Assembly (NCBI GenBank): GCA_041652555.1 | Contig: JBAZHE010000035.1 | Coordinates: forward strand, 1-5,830 | DNA from: JBAZHE01 sp041652555 | GTDB lineage: Bacteria; Patescibacteriota; Patescibacteriia; Patescibacteriales; WJLG01 | DNA length: 5,830 nt | Direction of reading: 5' to 3' | Shown: in pieces, positions 1 through 5,830 of the stretch | Layout: each line of letters begins with the position of its first letter | How positions within the stretch are numbered: position 1 is the stretch's first letter | The notes under the pieces: model-generated | What the model saw: the letters and a program-made list of their open reading frames with translations, nothing else | Told to the model about the DNA's origin: nothing | Database searches by the model: none | Position numbers and translations under genes: made by a program

Positions 1-1156
1 TGATAGGATTGGTTGGCGACATACCTATTATACACATTTTTTTGATTGCTTGTGCTTTATTTTCACGCACTACCCATCCAAGTTTGTCCCTATAATATGT
101 AATATGCGGAGTCAATCCAGTAATAGACTGTATCGCCTCTTTAATTCCTAACAAACTGCCACCATGAAGTCCAGCAGCAACAAGACCTGGTTTATCTGTT
201 GTATTACCTACAACAGTATCTTTATAGTCTTCAGTAACAAAATATTTTGGCTGTGGAAAATTAAAAAATGACCCAAAGTTTTGGTATATTTTATCCAGGC
301 TGCACTCATCTTTCCATATATTGTTTTTCAGTATTTCAATATCTTCACGATTATCATTTAGTTCAGATGCAAATGCGGATGGAAATATTAGATAGTCGTA
401 TGACGTATACGTCTTCTGCCGCAATAATGAGCCGCTCTGTTTTACCTCTAACGTCAATGTTTGTTTAGCTGGAAGGTATGGCAATGACACATAGAAAAAG
501 CTGCTGTTAATTCCGCTGGCAATATGGACGCTGTTTAAATAAACATCTAATACTGTTCCTGTTGCTATTCCTGGAAAGAAATCCAGATAGAGGTAGTCAT
601 TATCAGGCACATACGCGCCACTTTGCAGTTTAGTTATATTTTTTACAGGTATTACATTTGATTGAGTGTCAAAAACATCAAATGTTGTCAGAGTATTTAA
701 CGTACTATAAAAGTAATTAAGCTTCTGCGATGTATAAAGTCCAGTACTTTTATACTTATCTATTCCAGCTAATAAATAATCTGTTTTCCAAAGAACAGGA
801 ACGCTCGGATAGCCCTGTTCGTTAACAGTAATAATGGTATAATAATAATCTTTTGTTATATCAATTGTGTCATCTATATAACACGTATCTACTTTACCAT
901 TGACATCTAGTGTTGTTATAGTTGCGAGTTCAACATAGTTTAGTTTGTTAACGTGCTCAGTTCTATAAACAACATATGCTTGAGGAGTTACTGCATTACC
1001 CGAAGCGTCGTATTCTGGCGCAGTCCACTTAAGTATGTAATAATTTGGCTCTCTTATAACATAGAAACGCTGCACCTGTGGAACAACTCCAGGAGGAGTT
1101 TCCTTGCCGTAAAATAGCGAGCCATAAGGAAATTCAAAATAGAATTCTTTAGCCAT
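1..1156 (-). CDS. Tail/baseplate-like protein with N-terminal fibronectin type III domain (3' end outside window)
   Basis: Reading leftward from an ATG at 1156 the frame stays open for 385 codons and runs off the window, so the C-terminus is missing. Residues about 28-118 look like a fibronectin type III domain: a YYILKWTAP strand, then YVVYRTEH, a YIDDT turn and the closing YYYTIITVNEQGYPS, all in the usual order. Residues about 150-255 are beta-rich and unassigned. Residues about 303-362 hold HGGSLLGIKEAIQSITGLTP followed by a YRDKLGWVV segment, which resembles the G-T-x-x-G-I/L-x-x-A-I-x-x-x-T-G-x-x-P pattern of phage tail proteins of the P2 gpI/TIGR02242 kind; this likeness is from memory. 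The start is fixed by a strong ribosome site 7 bases upstream and by the 8-base overlap with the topoisomerase gene. Inference: a baseplate or fibre-connecting virion protein, with the FN3 domain possibly binding carbohydrate or another tail protein. No signal peptide or membrane segment is seen. Confidence 0.8.
   Translation of the reverse strand, partial: MAKEFYFEFPYGSLFYGKETPPGVVPQVQRFYVIREPNYYILKWTAPEYDASGNAVTPQAYVVYRTEHVNKLNYVELATITTLDVNGKVDTCYIDDTIDITKDYYYTIITVNEQGYPSVPVLWKTDYLLAGIDKYKSTGLYTSQKLNYFYSTLNTLTTFDVFDTQSNVIPVKNITKLQSGAYVPDNDYLYLDFFPGIATGTVLDVYLNSVHIASGINSSFFYVSLPYLPAKQTLTLEVKQSGSLLRQKTYTSYDYLIFPSAFASELNDNREDIEILKNNIWKDECSLDKIYQNFGSFFNFPQPKYFVTEDYKDTVVGNTTDKPGLVAAGLHGGSLLGIKEAIQSITGLTPHITYYRDKLGWVVRENKAQAIKKMCIIGMSPTNPI
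1149..1156 (-). other. 8-base gene overlap (ATGGCTAA)
   Basis: The minus-strand octamer ATGGCTAA contains the start of the FN3/baseplate-like gene and the TAA stop of the topoisomerase gene in another frame. This arrangement usually means translational coupling, which would tie the level of the downstream structural protein to translation of the topoisomerase gene. Confidence 0.85.
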
Positions 1157-1982
1157 TAGTAAGTCCTTCCGTACGTTGGAATATATACCAGTCAAGCGCG
1201 CGTGAGTCCAGATAAGCAGATTTTGTTACACTCGGAGTATTGCCTAGGCCTTTAGCAACACCCTCAATTGCTATCTTAAGCTCTTCTTTTGCTGTCTTTT
1301 TATCAACTTTAGTAGCGTCAATCTTATCCCTTATTAAATCAATGAACAGCGTGTTGGCCCTAAATGTGCGTAAGTCTTTAGGAATCATCTGCTCTCCGAA
1401 GTTCTGCTTAATAAATGTGGTAAGATCCTTTATATCGATCCCTATCCATGTATCTGCTGTTGTTTGTGATGCAGCAAATGGATCAACCTTGTCATTCAAA
1501 TAAAGTTTACCAACATCTACCAATACTGGATCTATAACTTTAATATTTTGTGCAACCTGTTTCTTACCTAAAAAGTTTAATTGTAACGTGTCTTCACTAA
1601 CTTGTACGTGTTCAGGTTTAAGTGTTGTTACACCAAATGTTTGAACTGTTTCTCCAGCATTGTTAGCTAGATTACTAACATACCCTTCAGCACTTGATTC
1701 ATTTCCTATTCTAATACCTGTAAGCATCATCAGCAAGCAGGCAAAGGATAACCTTCCATTTAAGCTAAGAGGATCTAGCTTGATATTTTCTTTCAGTTCT
1801 TTGACTGTTTTATCTGCCATCTTTCCTAACTTTGCAAACCTATTCTGTTTACCAACCACAGCGTCACCAGGTTTGTAGTGACCACCGAAAGAACTAAAAA
1901 CGGGATATTCTTTTCCTTGATAGGAGAAGAAAGATACCGGTTCAATTATATTTATTGCTTTACGTATAAGCCACTTAGTCAT
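1149..1982 (-). CDS. Type IB DNA topoisomerase, compact phage form
   Basis: The 277-residue product matches the catalytic core of type IB topoisomerases, which relax supercoils by nicking one strand through a 3'-phosphotyrosine link without ATP. Visible landmarks in family order are RIGNE (Arg91), TFGVTTLKPEHVQV (115-128), the LGKKQ beta-hairpin (Lys140 or Lys141), IPKDLRTFRANT (Arg205) and LGNTPSVTKSAYLDSRALDWY with Asn248 and the probable nucleophile Tyr257. Asn in place of the poxvirus His is usual in bacterial enzymes. The N-terminal DNA-binding part is short (about 85 residues). The stretch after RIGNE reads SSAEGYVSNLANNAGETV, where relatives have a shorter YAxxN-type linker. The ATG directly abuts the stop of the preceding gene, with only a weak GGA ribosome site, so translation is probably coupled. 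A tyrosine recombinase is the main alternative, but the GVTTL-x-x-x-HV segment and the LGNTP-x-V form favour topoisomerase. Its position inside a tail operon is unusual. Confidence 0.87.
   Translation of the reverse strand: MTKWLIRKAINIIEPVSFFSYQGKEYPVFSSFGGHYKPGDAVVGKQNRFAKLGKMADKTVKELKENIKLDPLSLNGRLSFACLLMMLTGIRIGNESSAEGYVSNLANNAGETVQTFGVTTLKPEHVQVSEDTLQLNFLGKKQVAQNIKVIDPVLVDVGKLYLNDKVDPFAASQTTADTWIGIDIKDLTTFIKQNFGEQMIPKDLRTFRANTLFIDLIRDKIDATKVDKKTAKEELKIAIEGVAKGLGNTPSVTKSAYLDSRALDWYIFQRTEGLTNG
1164..1170 (-). promoter_or_regulatory. Ribosome binding site of the FN3/baseplate-like gene
   Basis: GGAAGGA on the minus strand, seven bases before the ATG at 1156. It lies inside the last codons of the topoisomerase gene. 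Confidence 0.8.
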
Positions 1983-2345
1983 TTATTTATCCAATAGTTT
2001 AACATCTGTTCCTGCAGCTGGGGCAGTTAATGCAGCAGCAACACGTTCTTTAGCTTCAGATGGTAACGCTTCAAAAAATATGTTTGCTGTTTTATCTACA
2101 CTAGCTGTATTATGCCGAAGCATTTGCGCGTTTTCTATTAATAGTGTCGGGGTCCAGGCTATTGCACAGTCGAACCAATCTACCTGATTCATTGACTGTG
2201 GATCTTTGCCCGATACATGTATCCAAAAACGGCATTTTCTCTGAATACCATCCTCATTTTCTCCCATAGATTTCGTATGACCATCAACACATGGTTCATT
2301 TCTGAATGGACAAACCATTATCTGTCTTTTACTCTCACTTTCCAT
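1983..2345 (-). CDS. Small four-cysteine phage protein, function unknown
   Basis: The product has 120 residues if translation starts at the ATG at 2345. An in-frame ATG at 2372 would add nine residues, but it lies inside the preceding gene, whereas the 2345 ATG has a near-perfect AAGGAGGA ribosome site six bases before it. The N-terminal half holds cysteines 12, 19, 38 and 60 in the contexts VCPFRNEPC, RKCRFW and DWFDCAIAW, plus His23 and His43. Such spacing could bind zinc or an iron-sulfur cluster, but that is inference. The segment DCAIAWTPTLLIENAQMLRH followed by SVDKTANIFF looks like an amphipathic helical region. From memory, small proteins with this Cys-x-x-Trp, Gly-x-x-Pro, DCAI-x-W, LLIENAQ arrangement recur in phages as conserved hypotheticals; no function is known to me. 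The last 20 residues are Ala-rich and probably flexible. It sits between the second fibre gene and the topoisomerase gene and abuts the latter. Confidence 0.85.
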   Translation of the reverse strand: MESESKRQIMVCPFRNEPCVDGHTKSMGENEDGIQRKCRFWIHVSGKDPQSMNQVDWFDCAIAWTPTLLIENAQMLRHNTASVDKTANIFFEALPSEAKERVAAALTAPAAGTDVKLLDK

Positions 2346-2350
2346 TTCAT

Positions 2351-2358
2351 TCCTCCTT
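2351..2358 (-). promoter_or_regulatory. Strong ribosome binding site that decides the start of the four-cysteine protein
   Basis: AAGGAGGA on the minus strand, nearly the full anti-16S match, whose first two bases belong to the TAA stop of fibre gene B. It is six bases from the ATG at 2345 and therefore favours that start over the in-frame ATG at 2372. It is the strongest site in the window, so this small protein may be made in good amount. Confidence 0.85.
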
Positions 2359-4051
2359 AATTCTTTGAACATATTATGAAATCCATATATTTACATGTAA
2401 CTTCTGGAGCATTTATAGCACCGTTGCTGTAAGATGTTGCAGACCAAGATGTGTGATAATGCCACCGATTAGCCATATCATTGGATCCGCCAGAGGCATA
2501 CTGTATAATTCCACTGCTTATTCGCGCTACGCTGCCTGTAAAAACGTGAGTATGGCCTACATCATGCTTATGCTCGTTTAGCACTGTAGAAAAAACCATA
2601 CAATCTCCGGGTATAGTATATGTTCCTCCCGTACTTCCTGAAACAATACGAAGTGGAAAGTCAGATAACGCAGGAGAAAGTAGTGACCACCCAGCAGGAG
2701 CTGTTGCTTGAAAAAATACCATTGTTGTTCCAGCTGAGATTAAGGGAATGCTATTTTCCTTCAACTTACCTGCGGCTGCATTAATATCTGACCTGACCGT
2801 AAAACTTCCTGTTTGGCTGTCTACTGTAACATTTAATGTTCCTGTATAGTCTTCGTGCTTAAAGTATATTTTTTTATTTAATAAACAAAAAACATTTAAG
2901 TTACCAGACGCATCGATATTCATCCCGCACGCATTTCCAGCTCCATTATCATGAAAAATAAACTTATCTGAAGAGGTACTAACTTGTGTTCTAAACAATA
3001 AATTAGCCGTTTCACTTATACTTGGAGTTGTATTAATACCGATTGTCTCACTTCCTACTCCGCCTATGACGAGCACGCTGCCAGACACATTAGTTAAAGA
3101 AACTTTATCAGAAAGTAACTCAGTATTTGTTATAGCAGCATTTTGTATGTTACCGGTAGCAACAGCTCCTATACCTGAAATAGTTTTGTTATTTAAGTTT
3201 GCTGATATAATAGTATTTGTCAAAACAGCCAATGACCCGTTTAATACAGCGCCATTGGAACCGCCTTCATGATTATGCGTGGCTAATGTAAGAGTGTCCA
3301 CGGTGCCTGAACCCAGATTAGTTATACTAAACGCGTCCATATCCAGGTCACCTGTCATAGGATTAGAACCATCTGCGTCAACAGCATTGGTGTCAAGTAT
3401 TTTTATAGATGCTTGCAGTTCTTTAATATCCTCTGCCCATACAACAGACCCACGGCCGTAATATGTTGCGCGTATATAATCACCAGTTAAAACAGCGTTA
3501 AACGCAACCCTACCTGTTTCAAATTCAACATAATATTTTGTTGTAGTTGTGCTAACTTCAGATACTGTTTTTGTTTCTTGTAATAATCCATATGTATTAG
3601 AAATTATAGCAATTTTTCTAGTATCTGTCGATGTTAGTGGAAATTCTAATGGGGCTTCTTGTAATTGTACTCTGCATAAGCCGTCAGCATCAGCAGGTTT
3701 TAAAGTATATTCTTCTTCAACCACGTGTGTAAAAGAACTGCTATATGTGGAATAAACATATGAACCTATAAGATTTGGATCAACAGTAACTGTTCTTGTT
3801 GAAAAATCAATGTAAAATTTTAACGATCCAGCAGTAACATCTGTTAATGTTAATGTTTCTGTTAATAGCGTTCCAGTATGCGCTGGAGATTGACGAACAG
3901 TCAGTCTCCCGTAGCCTACCACATTAAGCGGCTGTAATGACACTATAAATGTTCCTTTTTCAGACACAACATGCGGTTCATTGCTGCATAGTACTTCCGA
4001 TCCAGAACCGCGTTTATTAACAACATTTCTGAAGTCAAAATTAATAGGCAT
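2357..4051 (-). CDS. Tail fibre/collar-type protein B, paralogue of the upstream fibre gene
   Basis: The 564-residue product is a probable receptor-binding fibre on the virion surface. The N-terminus (MPINFDFRNVVNKR, then NEPHVV) nearly repeats that of the upstream gene and is probably the attachment end. Residues 41-105 and 134-199 are two copies of a beta-rich unit, each with an L-x-ET, (L)K(F/Y)Y-x-(D/E)F and closing aromatic strand. GSVVWAEDI (201-209) leads to DGSNPMTGDLDM (227-238), a motif typical of phage fibre shafts, then THNHEGG (258-264). The middle (270-430) is repetitive, Ser/Thr/Asn/Gly-rich and lacks enzyme motifs. The tip starts with FFQATAPAGW (446-455), as in phage collar and T4 gp12-like proteins, and carries HKH (494-496), HTH (500-502) and HYH (531-533). 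In T4 fibre tips such motifs bind iron in a trimer. The end is CKYMDFIICSKN. The ribosome site AAGGA lies within the end of the upstream gene. Confidence 0.88.
   Translation of the reverse strand: MPINFDFRNVVNKRGSGSEVLCSNEPHVVSEKGTFIVSLQPLNVVGYGRLTVRQSPAHTGTLLTETLTLTDVTAGSLKFYIDFSTRTVTVDPNLIGSYVYSTYSSSFTHVVEEEYTLKPADADGLCRVQLQEAPLEFPLTSTDTRKIAIISNTYGLLQETKTVSEVSTTTTKYYVEFETGRVAFNAVLTGDYIRATYYGRGSVVWAEDIKELQASIKILDTNAVDADGSNPMTGDLDMDAFSITNLGSGTVDTLTLATHNHEGGSNGAVLNGSLAVLTNTIISANLNNKTISGIGAVATGNIQNAAITNTELLSDKVSLTNVSGSVLVIGGVGSETIGINTTPSISETANLLFRTQVSTSSDKFIFHDNGAGNACGMNIDASGNLNVFCLLNKKIYFKHEDYTGTLNVTVDSQTGSFTVRSDINAAAGKLKENSIPLISAGTTMVFFQATAPAGWSLLSPALSDFPLRIVSGSTGGTYTIPGDCMVFSTVLNEHKHDVGHTHVFTGSVARISSGIIQYASGGSNDMANRWHYHTSWSATSYSNGAINAPEVTCKYMDFIICSKN
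3455..3652 (-). repeat. Internal protein repeat, copy 2 of fibre B
   Basis: Residues 134-199 of fibre B. It holds LQET (157-160), KYYVEFETGRV and ATYYG. The LQET lies 94 residues after the LTET of copy 1, the same period as in fibre A. The tract KYYVEF is identical in copy 2 of fibre A. Confidence 0.72.
3737..3931 (-). repeat. Internal protein repeat, copy 1 of fibre B
   Basis: Residues 41-105 of fibre B. It holds LTET (63-66), LTDV, LKFY and DFSTRTVTVDPNLIG. It is closer to copy 1 of fibre A than to copy 2 of its own protein, so the internal doubling came before the gene doubling. Confidence 0.72.
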
Positions 4052-4053
4052 GT

Positions 4054-5817
4054 TTAATCCTTACTCGCTAAAATAACATCAGCATACCTGCATCCTACAC
4101 GGTATCCAATTGGACCATACGTTAATCGCCATCTAGGAACCCCAGAACTTCCTATTGATGGAACTCCTGCAGTTCCAGAAAATGTATGCACGTGATTTTT
4201 TTCAACACCATCATTGTTTGGTCCAGAATCATAACCCTGAAATGTTGTTCTACTACCATATCTAGTGGTACCAGATGCAGCGTGGCTATGCGGAATGTCA
4301 TGTATATGACCCTGAAGCCATACAGACCAACCTGTACCTATTGCAGAATATGCGCCTCCAACGCCACTTCTTATACGTAACGCATAATCGTTAATTGGAA
4401 CACCAGGAGAAACTTCTGTTACCTGCGTCCAACCAAGTGGAGCGGTTGCTTGATAAAAGGCTGTTACAGTTCCAGCAGGCAATAAATCATACCCACCCTC
4501 TTGTAACTTTCCTCCAATAGTATTAACATTATTTTGCACGACAAAATTGCCATAACTTATTGAAGAGTCAATGTATGCGTGTGCAGTACCAGTACTGCTG
4601 CTAGAACGGAAAGATGTTCGTTTATTTTTTAAACTATATATAACCAAGTTACTATTAGCGTCAACGTTAACACCTGATGTACCATCAGAACCACCGCTTT
4701 CATGAAAAAGTAGTTTATCAGAAGCAGTACCTGTTTGTGACCTGAATACGACCTCAGCTGTTGAAGATGCTCCTGGAAGTGCATTAATACCTAATGTTTC
4801 ATTAGCAGCACCTCCAATCTGTATAACTGTTCCAGATACCTTCGATAAAGAGGCTTTATCAGATAAAAGTTCTATATGTGTTACAGAATTATTTTGTATG
4901 TTACCTACGGCAACAGCTCCAGAACCTGATATTGTTTTATTTTGCAAGTTTCCAGATTGTATAGTGTTAACTAAAATCGCGTGCTGCCCATCAAGTTGTA
5001 CACCTTCAGCTGTACTTCCTTCGTGATTATGTGTGGAAACCTGTATACTGTCAATTGTTCCAGAACCAGTATTAATAATGCTGTTACCACCCATATCTAA
5101 GTTACCTGTCATAGGATTTGATCCGTCGGTATGCAGCACGCTTTGATCTAGTAGTACAAACGCTGCGTGACATTCACGAATATCTTCTGCCCATACCACA
5201 GAACCAGTACCATAATAACTAATAAACACGTGATCATTAATCATTGCCTCGTTAAATGTTATTCGGCCAACGTCGAATTCTACATAATATTTTAATGTAT
5301 TGCTTAAAACATCTGATAATGCTTGAGTTTCTGTTAAATCTCCGTGTCCAGTTGATGTAACATAAATTTTTCTAGAATCAGTAGATAGTAGTGTAAAACT
5401 TAAAGGAGCTTCTAATAACAAAATTCTGCATAAACCATCTGAATCTGCAGCTGGAACCACATACTCTTCACCTACAATCGGCGAATTAGGACCATTATAC
5501 GTGGCATAAACATCTAAACCTATCAAATCGGGATCAACAGATACAGTACCTGTAGAAAAGTCACAATAAAACTTTAAAGAACCGGATATAACATCTGTTA
5601 AAACTACTGTTTCTGTTAAACTAATACCTGTATCAGCTGGAGAAACTCTAACAGTTATTCTTCTCGGATCGGGAGAAGCAATATTTAGTGGTAAATATGT
5701 TGTTGTAAATGAGCCATACGTACCTGTTATAACTGTATGGGGCTCATTATAGTGAATAACTTCACTACCAGCACTTCTTTTATTTACACGATCATTAAAA
5801 TCAAAATTAATAGGCAT
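4054..5817 (-). CDS. Tail fibre/collar-type protein A
   Basis: The 587-residue product is the first gene of the visible series and a paralogue of the next one, collinear over its whole length. It starts MPINFDFNDRVNKR with NEPHTV just after. Two tandem beta units occupy residues 43-109 and 138-203, with their LTET motifs at 67-70 and 161-164. GSVVWAEDI (205-213) precedes DGSNPMTGNLDM (231-242) and THNHEG (262-267). The shaft (about 280-440) is Gly/Ser/Asn/Thr-rich. The tip begins with AFYQATAPLGW (453-463), followed by YALRIRSG, then HIH (504-506), HSH (510-512) and HVH (542-544), and ends CRYADVILASKD, the usual close of phage collar-type tips. Such proteins form trimers that recognise host surface sugars or proteins; that role is inferred from family knowledge. 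The ATG at 5817 has GAAGGA seven bases upstream, at the window edge. Only a few bases before it are visible, so the preceding gene and promoter are unknown. Confidence 0.88.
   Translation of the reverse strand: MPINFDFNDRVNKRSAGSEVIHYNEPHTVITGTYGSFTTTYLPLNIASPDPRRITVRVSPADTGISLTETVVLTDVISGSLKFYCDFSTGTVSVDPDLIGLDVYATYNGPNSPIVGEEYVVPAADSDGLCRILLLEAPLSFTLLSTDSRKIYVTSTGHGDLTETQALSDVLSNTLKYYVEFDVGRITFNEAMINDHVFISYYGTGSVVWAEDIRECHAAFVLLDQSVLHTDGSNPMTGNLDMGGNSIINTGSGTIDSIQVSTHNHEGSTAEGVQLDGQHAILVNTIQSGNLQNKTISGSGAVAVGNIQNNSVTHIELLSDKASLSKVSGTVIQIGGAANETLGINALPGASSTAEVVFRSQTGTASDKLLFHESGGSDGTSGVNVDANSNLVIYSLKNKRTSFRSSSSTGTAHAYIDSSISYGNFVVQNNVNTIGGKLQEGGYDLLPAGTVTAFYQATAPLGWTQVTEVSPGVPINDYALRIRSGVGGAYSAIGTGWSVWLQGHIHDIPHSHAASGTTRYGSRTTFQGYDSGPNNDGVEKNHVHTFSGTAGVPSIGSSGVPRWRLTYGPIGYRVGCRYADVILASKD
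4058..4062 (-). promoter_or_regulatory. Ribosome binding site of fibre gene B
   Basis: AAGGA on the minus strand, six bases before the ATG at 4051. It lies in the last codons of fibre gene A, just before that gene's stop codon (4054-4056), so ribosomes ending gene A reach the start of gene B almost at once. Confidence 0.75.
5209..5406 (-). repeat. Internal protein repeat, copy 2 of fibre A
   Basis: Residues 138-203 of fibre A, with LTET at 161-164, exactly 94 residues after the first LTET. It needs one single-residue gap to align with copy 1. It runs directly into the GSVVWAEDI segment before the shaft. Confidence 0.75.
5491..5691 (-). repeat. Internal protein repeat, copy 1 of fibre A
   Basis: Residues 43-109 of fibre A. 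It aligns with residues 138-203 of the same protein through PLN/PLS, LTET, L(T/S)DV, LK(F/Y)Y, (D/E)F, G(T/R)(V/I) and a closing Y-x-G. The match is at protein level; the DNA has diverged. Confidence 0.75.
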
Positions 5818-5824
5818 TATGTTT

Positions 5825-5830
5825 TCCTTC
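5825..5830 (-). promoter_or_regulatory. Ribosome binding site of fibre gene A
   Basis: GAAGGA on the minus strand, seven bases before the ATG at 5817. It supports the start at MPINFDF. It touches the right edge, so it may extend further. Confidence 0.8.

Noticed and set aside
268..468. Short plus-strand reading frame opposite the FN3/baseplate-like gene
   Set aside because: It lies wholly antisense to a long coherent gene, has no convincing ribosome site and no recognisable protein features.
1240..1878. Plus-strand reading frames opposite the topoisomerase gene
   Set aside because: They are antisense to a gene with clear catalytic motifs and their products show no family signature.
1149..1982. 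Phage integrase with a nearby attachment site
   Set aside because: The motifs fit type IB topoisomerase better than integrase, and no core repeat or tRNA fragment is seen near the gene.
2346..2372. N-terminal extension of the four-cysteine protein to the ATG at 2372
   Set aside because: It would lie in the coding end of fibre gene B and lacks a ribosome site, while the ATG at 2345 has a near-perfect one.
2357..2572. Diversity-generating retroelement variable region in the fibre tip
   Set aside because: No template repeat or reverse transcriptase is visible, and the tip looks like a collar/HxH type rather than the C-type lectin fold usual for such targets.
3066..4380. Plus-strand reading frames opposite the two fibre genes
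   Set aside because: Similar shadows appear at corresponding places in low-complexity fibre sequence, as expected from antisense translation of Thr/Ser/Asn-rich codons.

Overview
The window looks like part of the structural (tail and baseplate) region of a tailed bacteriophage, or of a prophage. All five genes lie on the minus strand and read from the right edge towards the left. They are packed with almost no space between them: gaps of 2 and 0 bases and overlaps of 3 and 8 bases. No rRNA, tRNA, CRISPR array, insertion sequence or attachment site is visible. The DNA is AT-rich by eye. The host cannot be named from this sequence. Contractile-tail (myovirus-like) morphology is possible but not proven.

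In order of transcription, the first gene (4054-5817) encodes a 587-residue tail fibre or collar-type protein. The second (2357-4051) encodes a 564-residue paralogue of it. Both share an N-terminal signature, two tandem beta-rich repeats about 94 residues apart, the DGSNPMTG shaft-start motif seen in many phage fibres, and a C-terminal tip with an APxGW motif and several HxH motifs. The third gene (1983-2345) encodes a small four-cysteine protein of unknown function, conserved in phages as far as I recall. The fourth (1149-1982) encodes a compact type IB DNA topoisomerase with all the catalytic positions recognisable. The fifth (1-1156, running off the left edge) encodes a protein with an N-terminal fibronectin type III-like domain followed by a tail or baseplate-like segment.

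The likely joint role of genes one, two and five is to build the host-contacting end of the virion: two related fibres with different tips, plus a baseplate or fibre-connecting protein. The topoisomerase is the surprise, because a DNA-relaxing enzyme sits inside a tail-gene operon with its gene coupled to structural genes on both sides. It could be packaged in the virion or act during late DNA handling, but nothing in the sequence settles this. No stretch longer than 20 bases lies outside a gene, so any promoter or terminator for this operon is probably outside the window.
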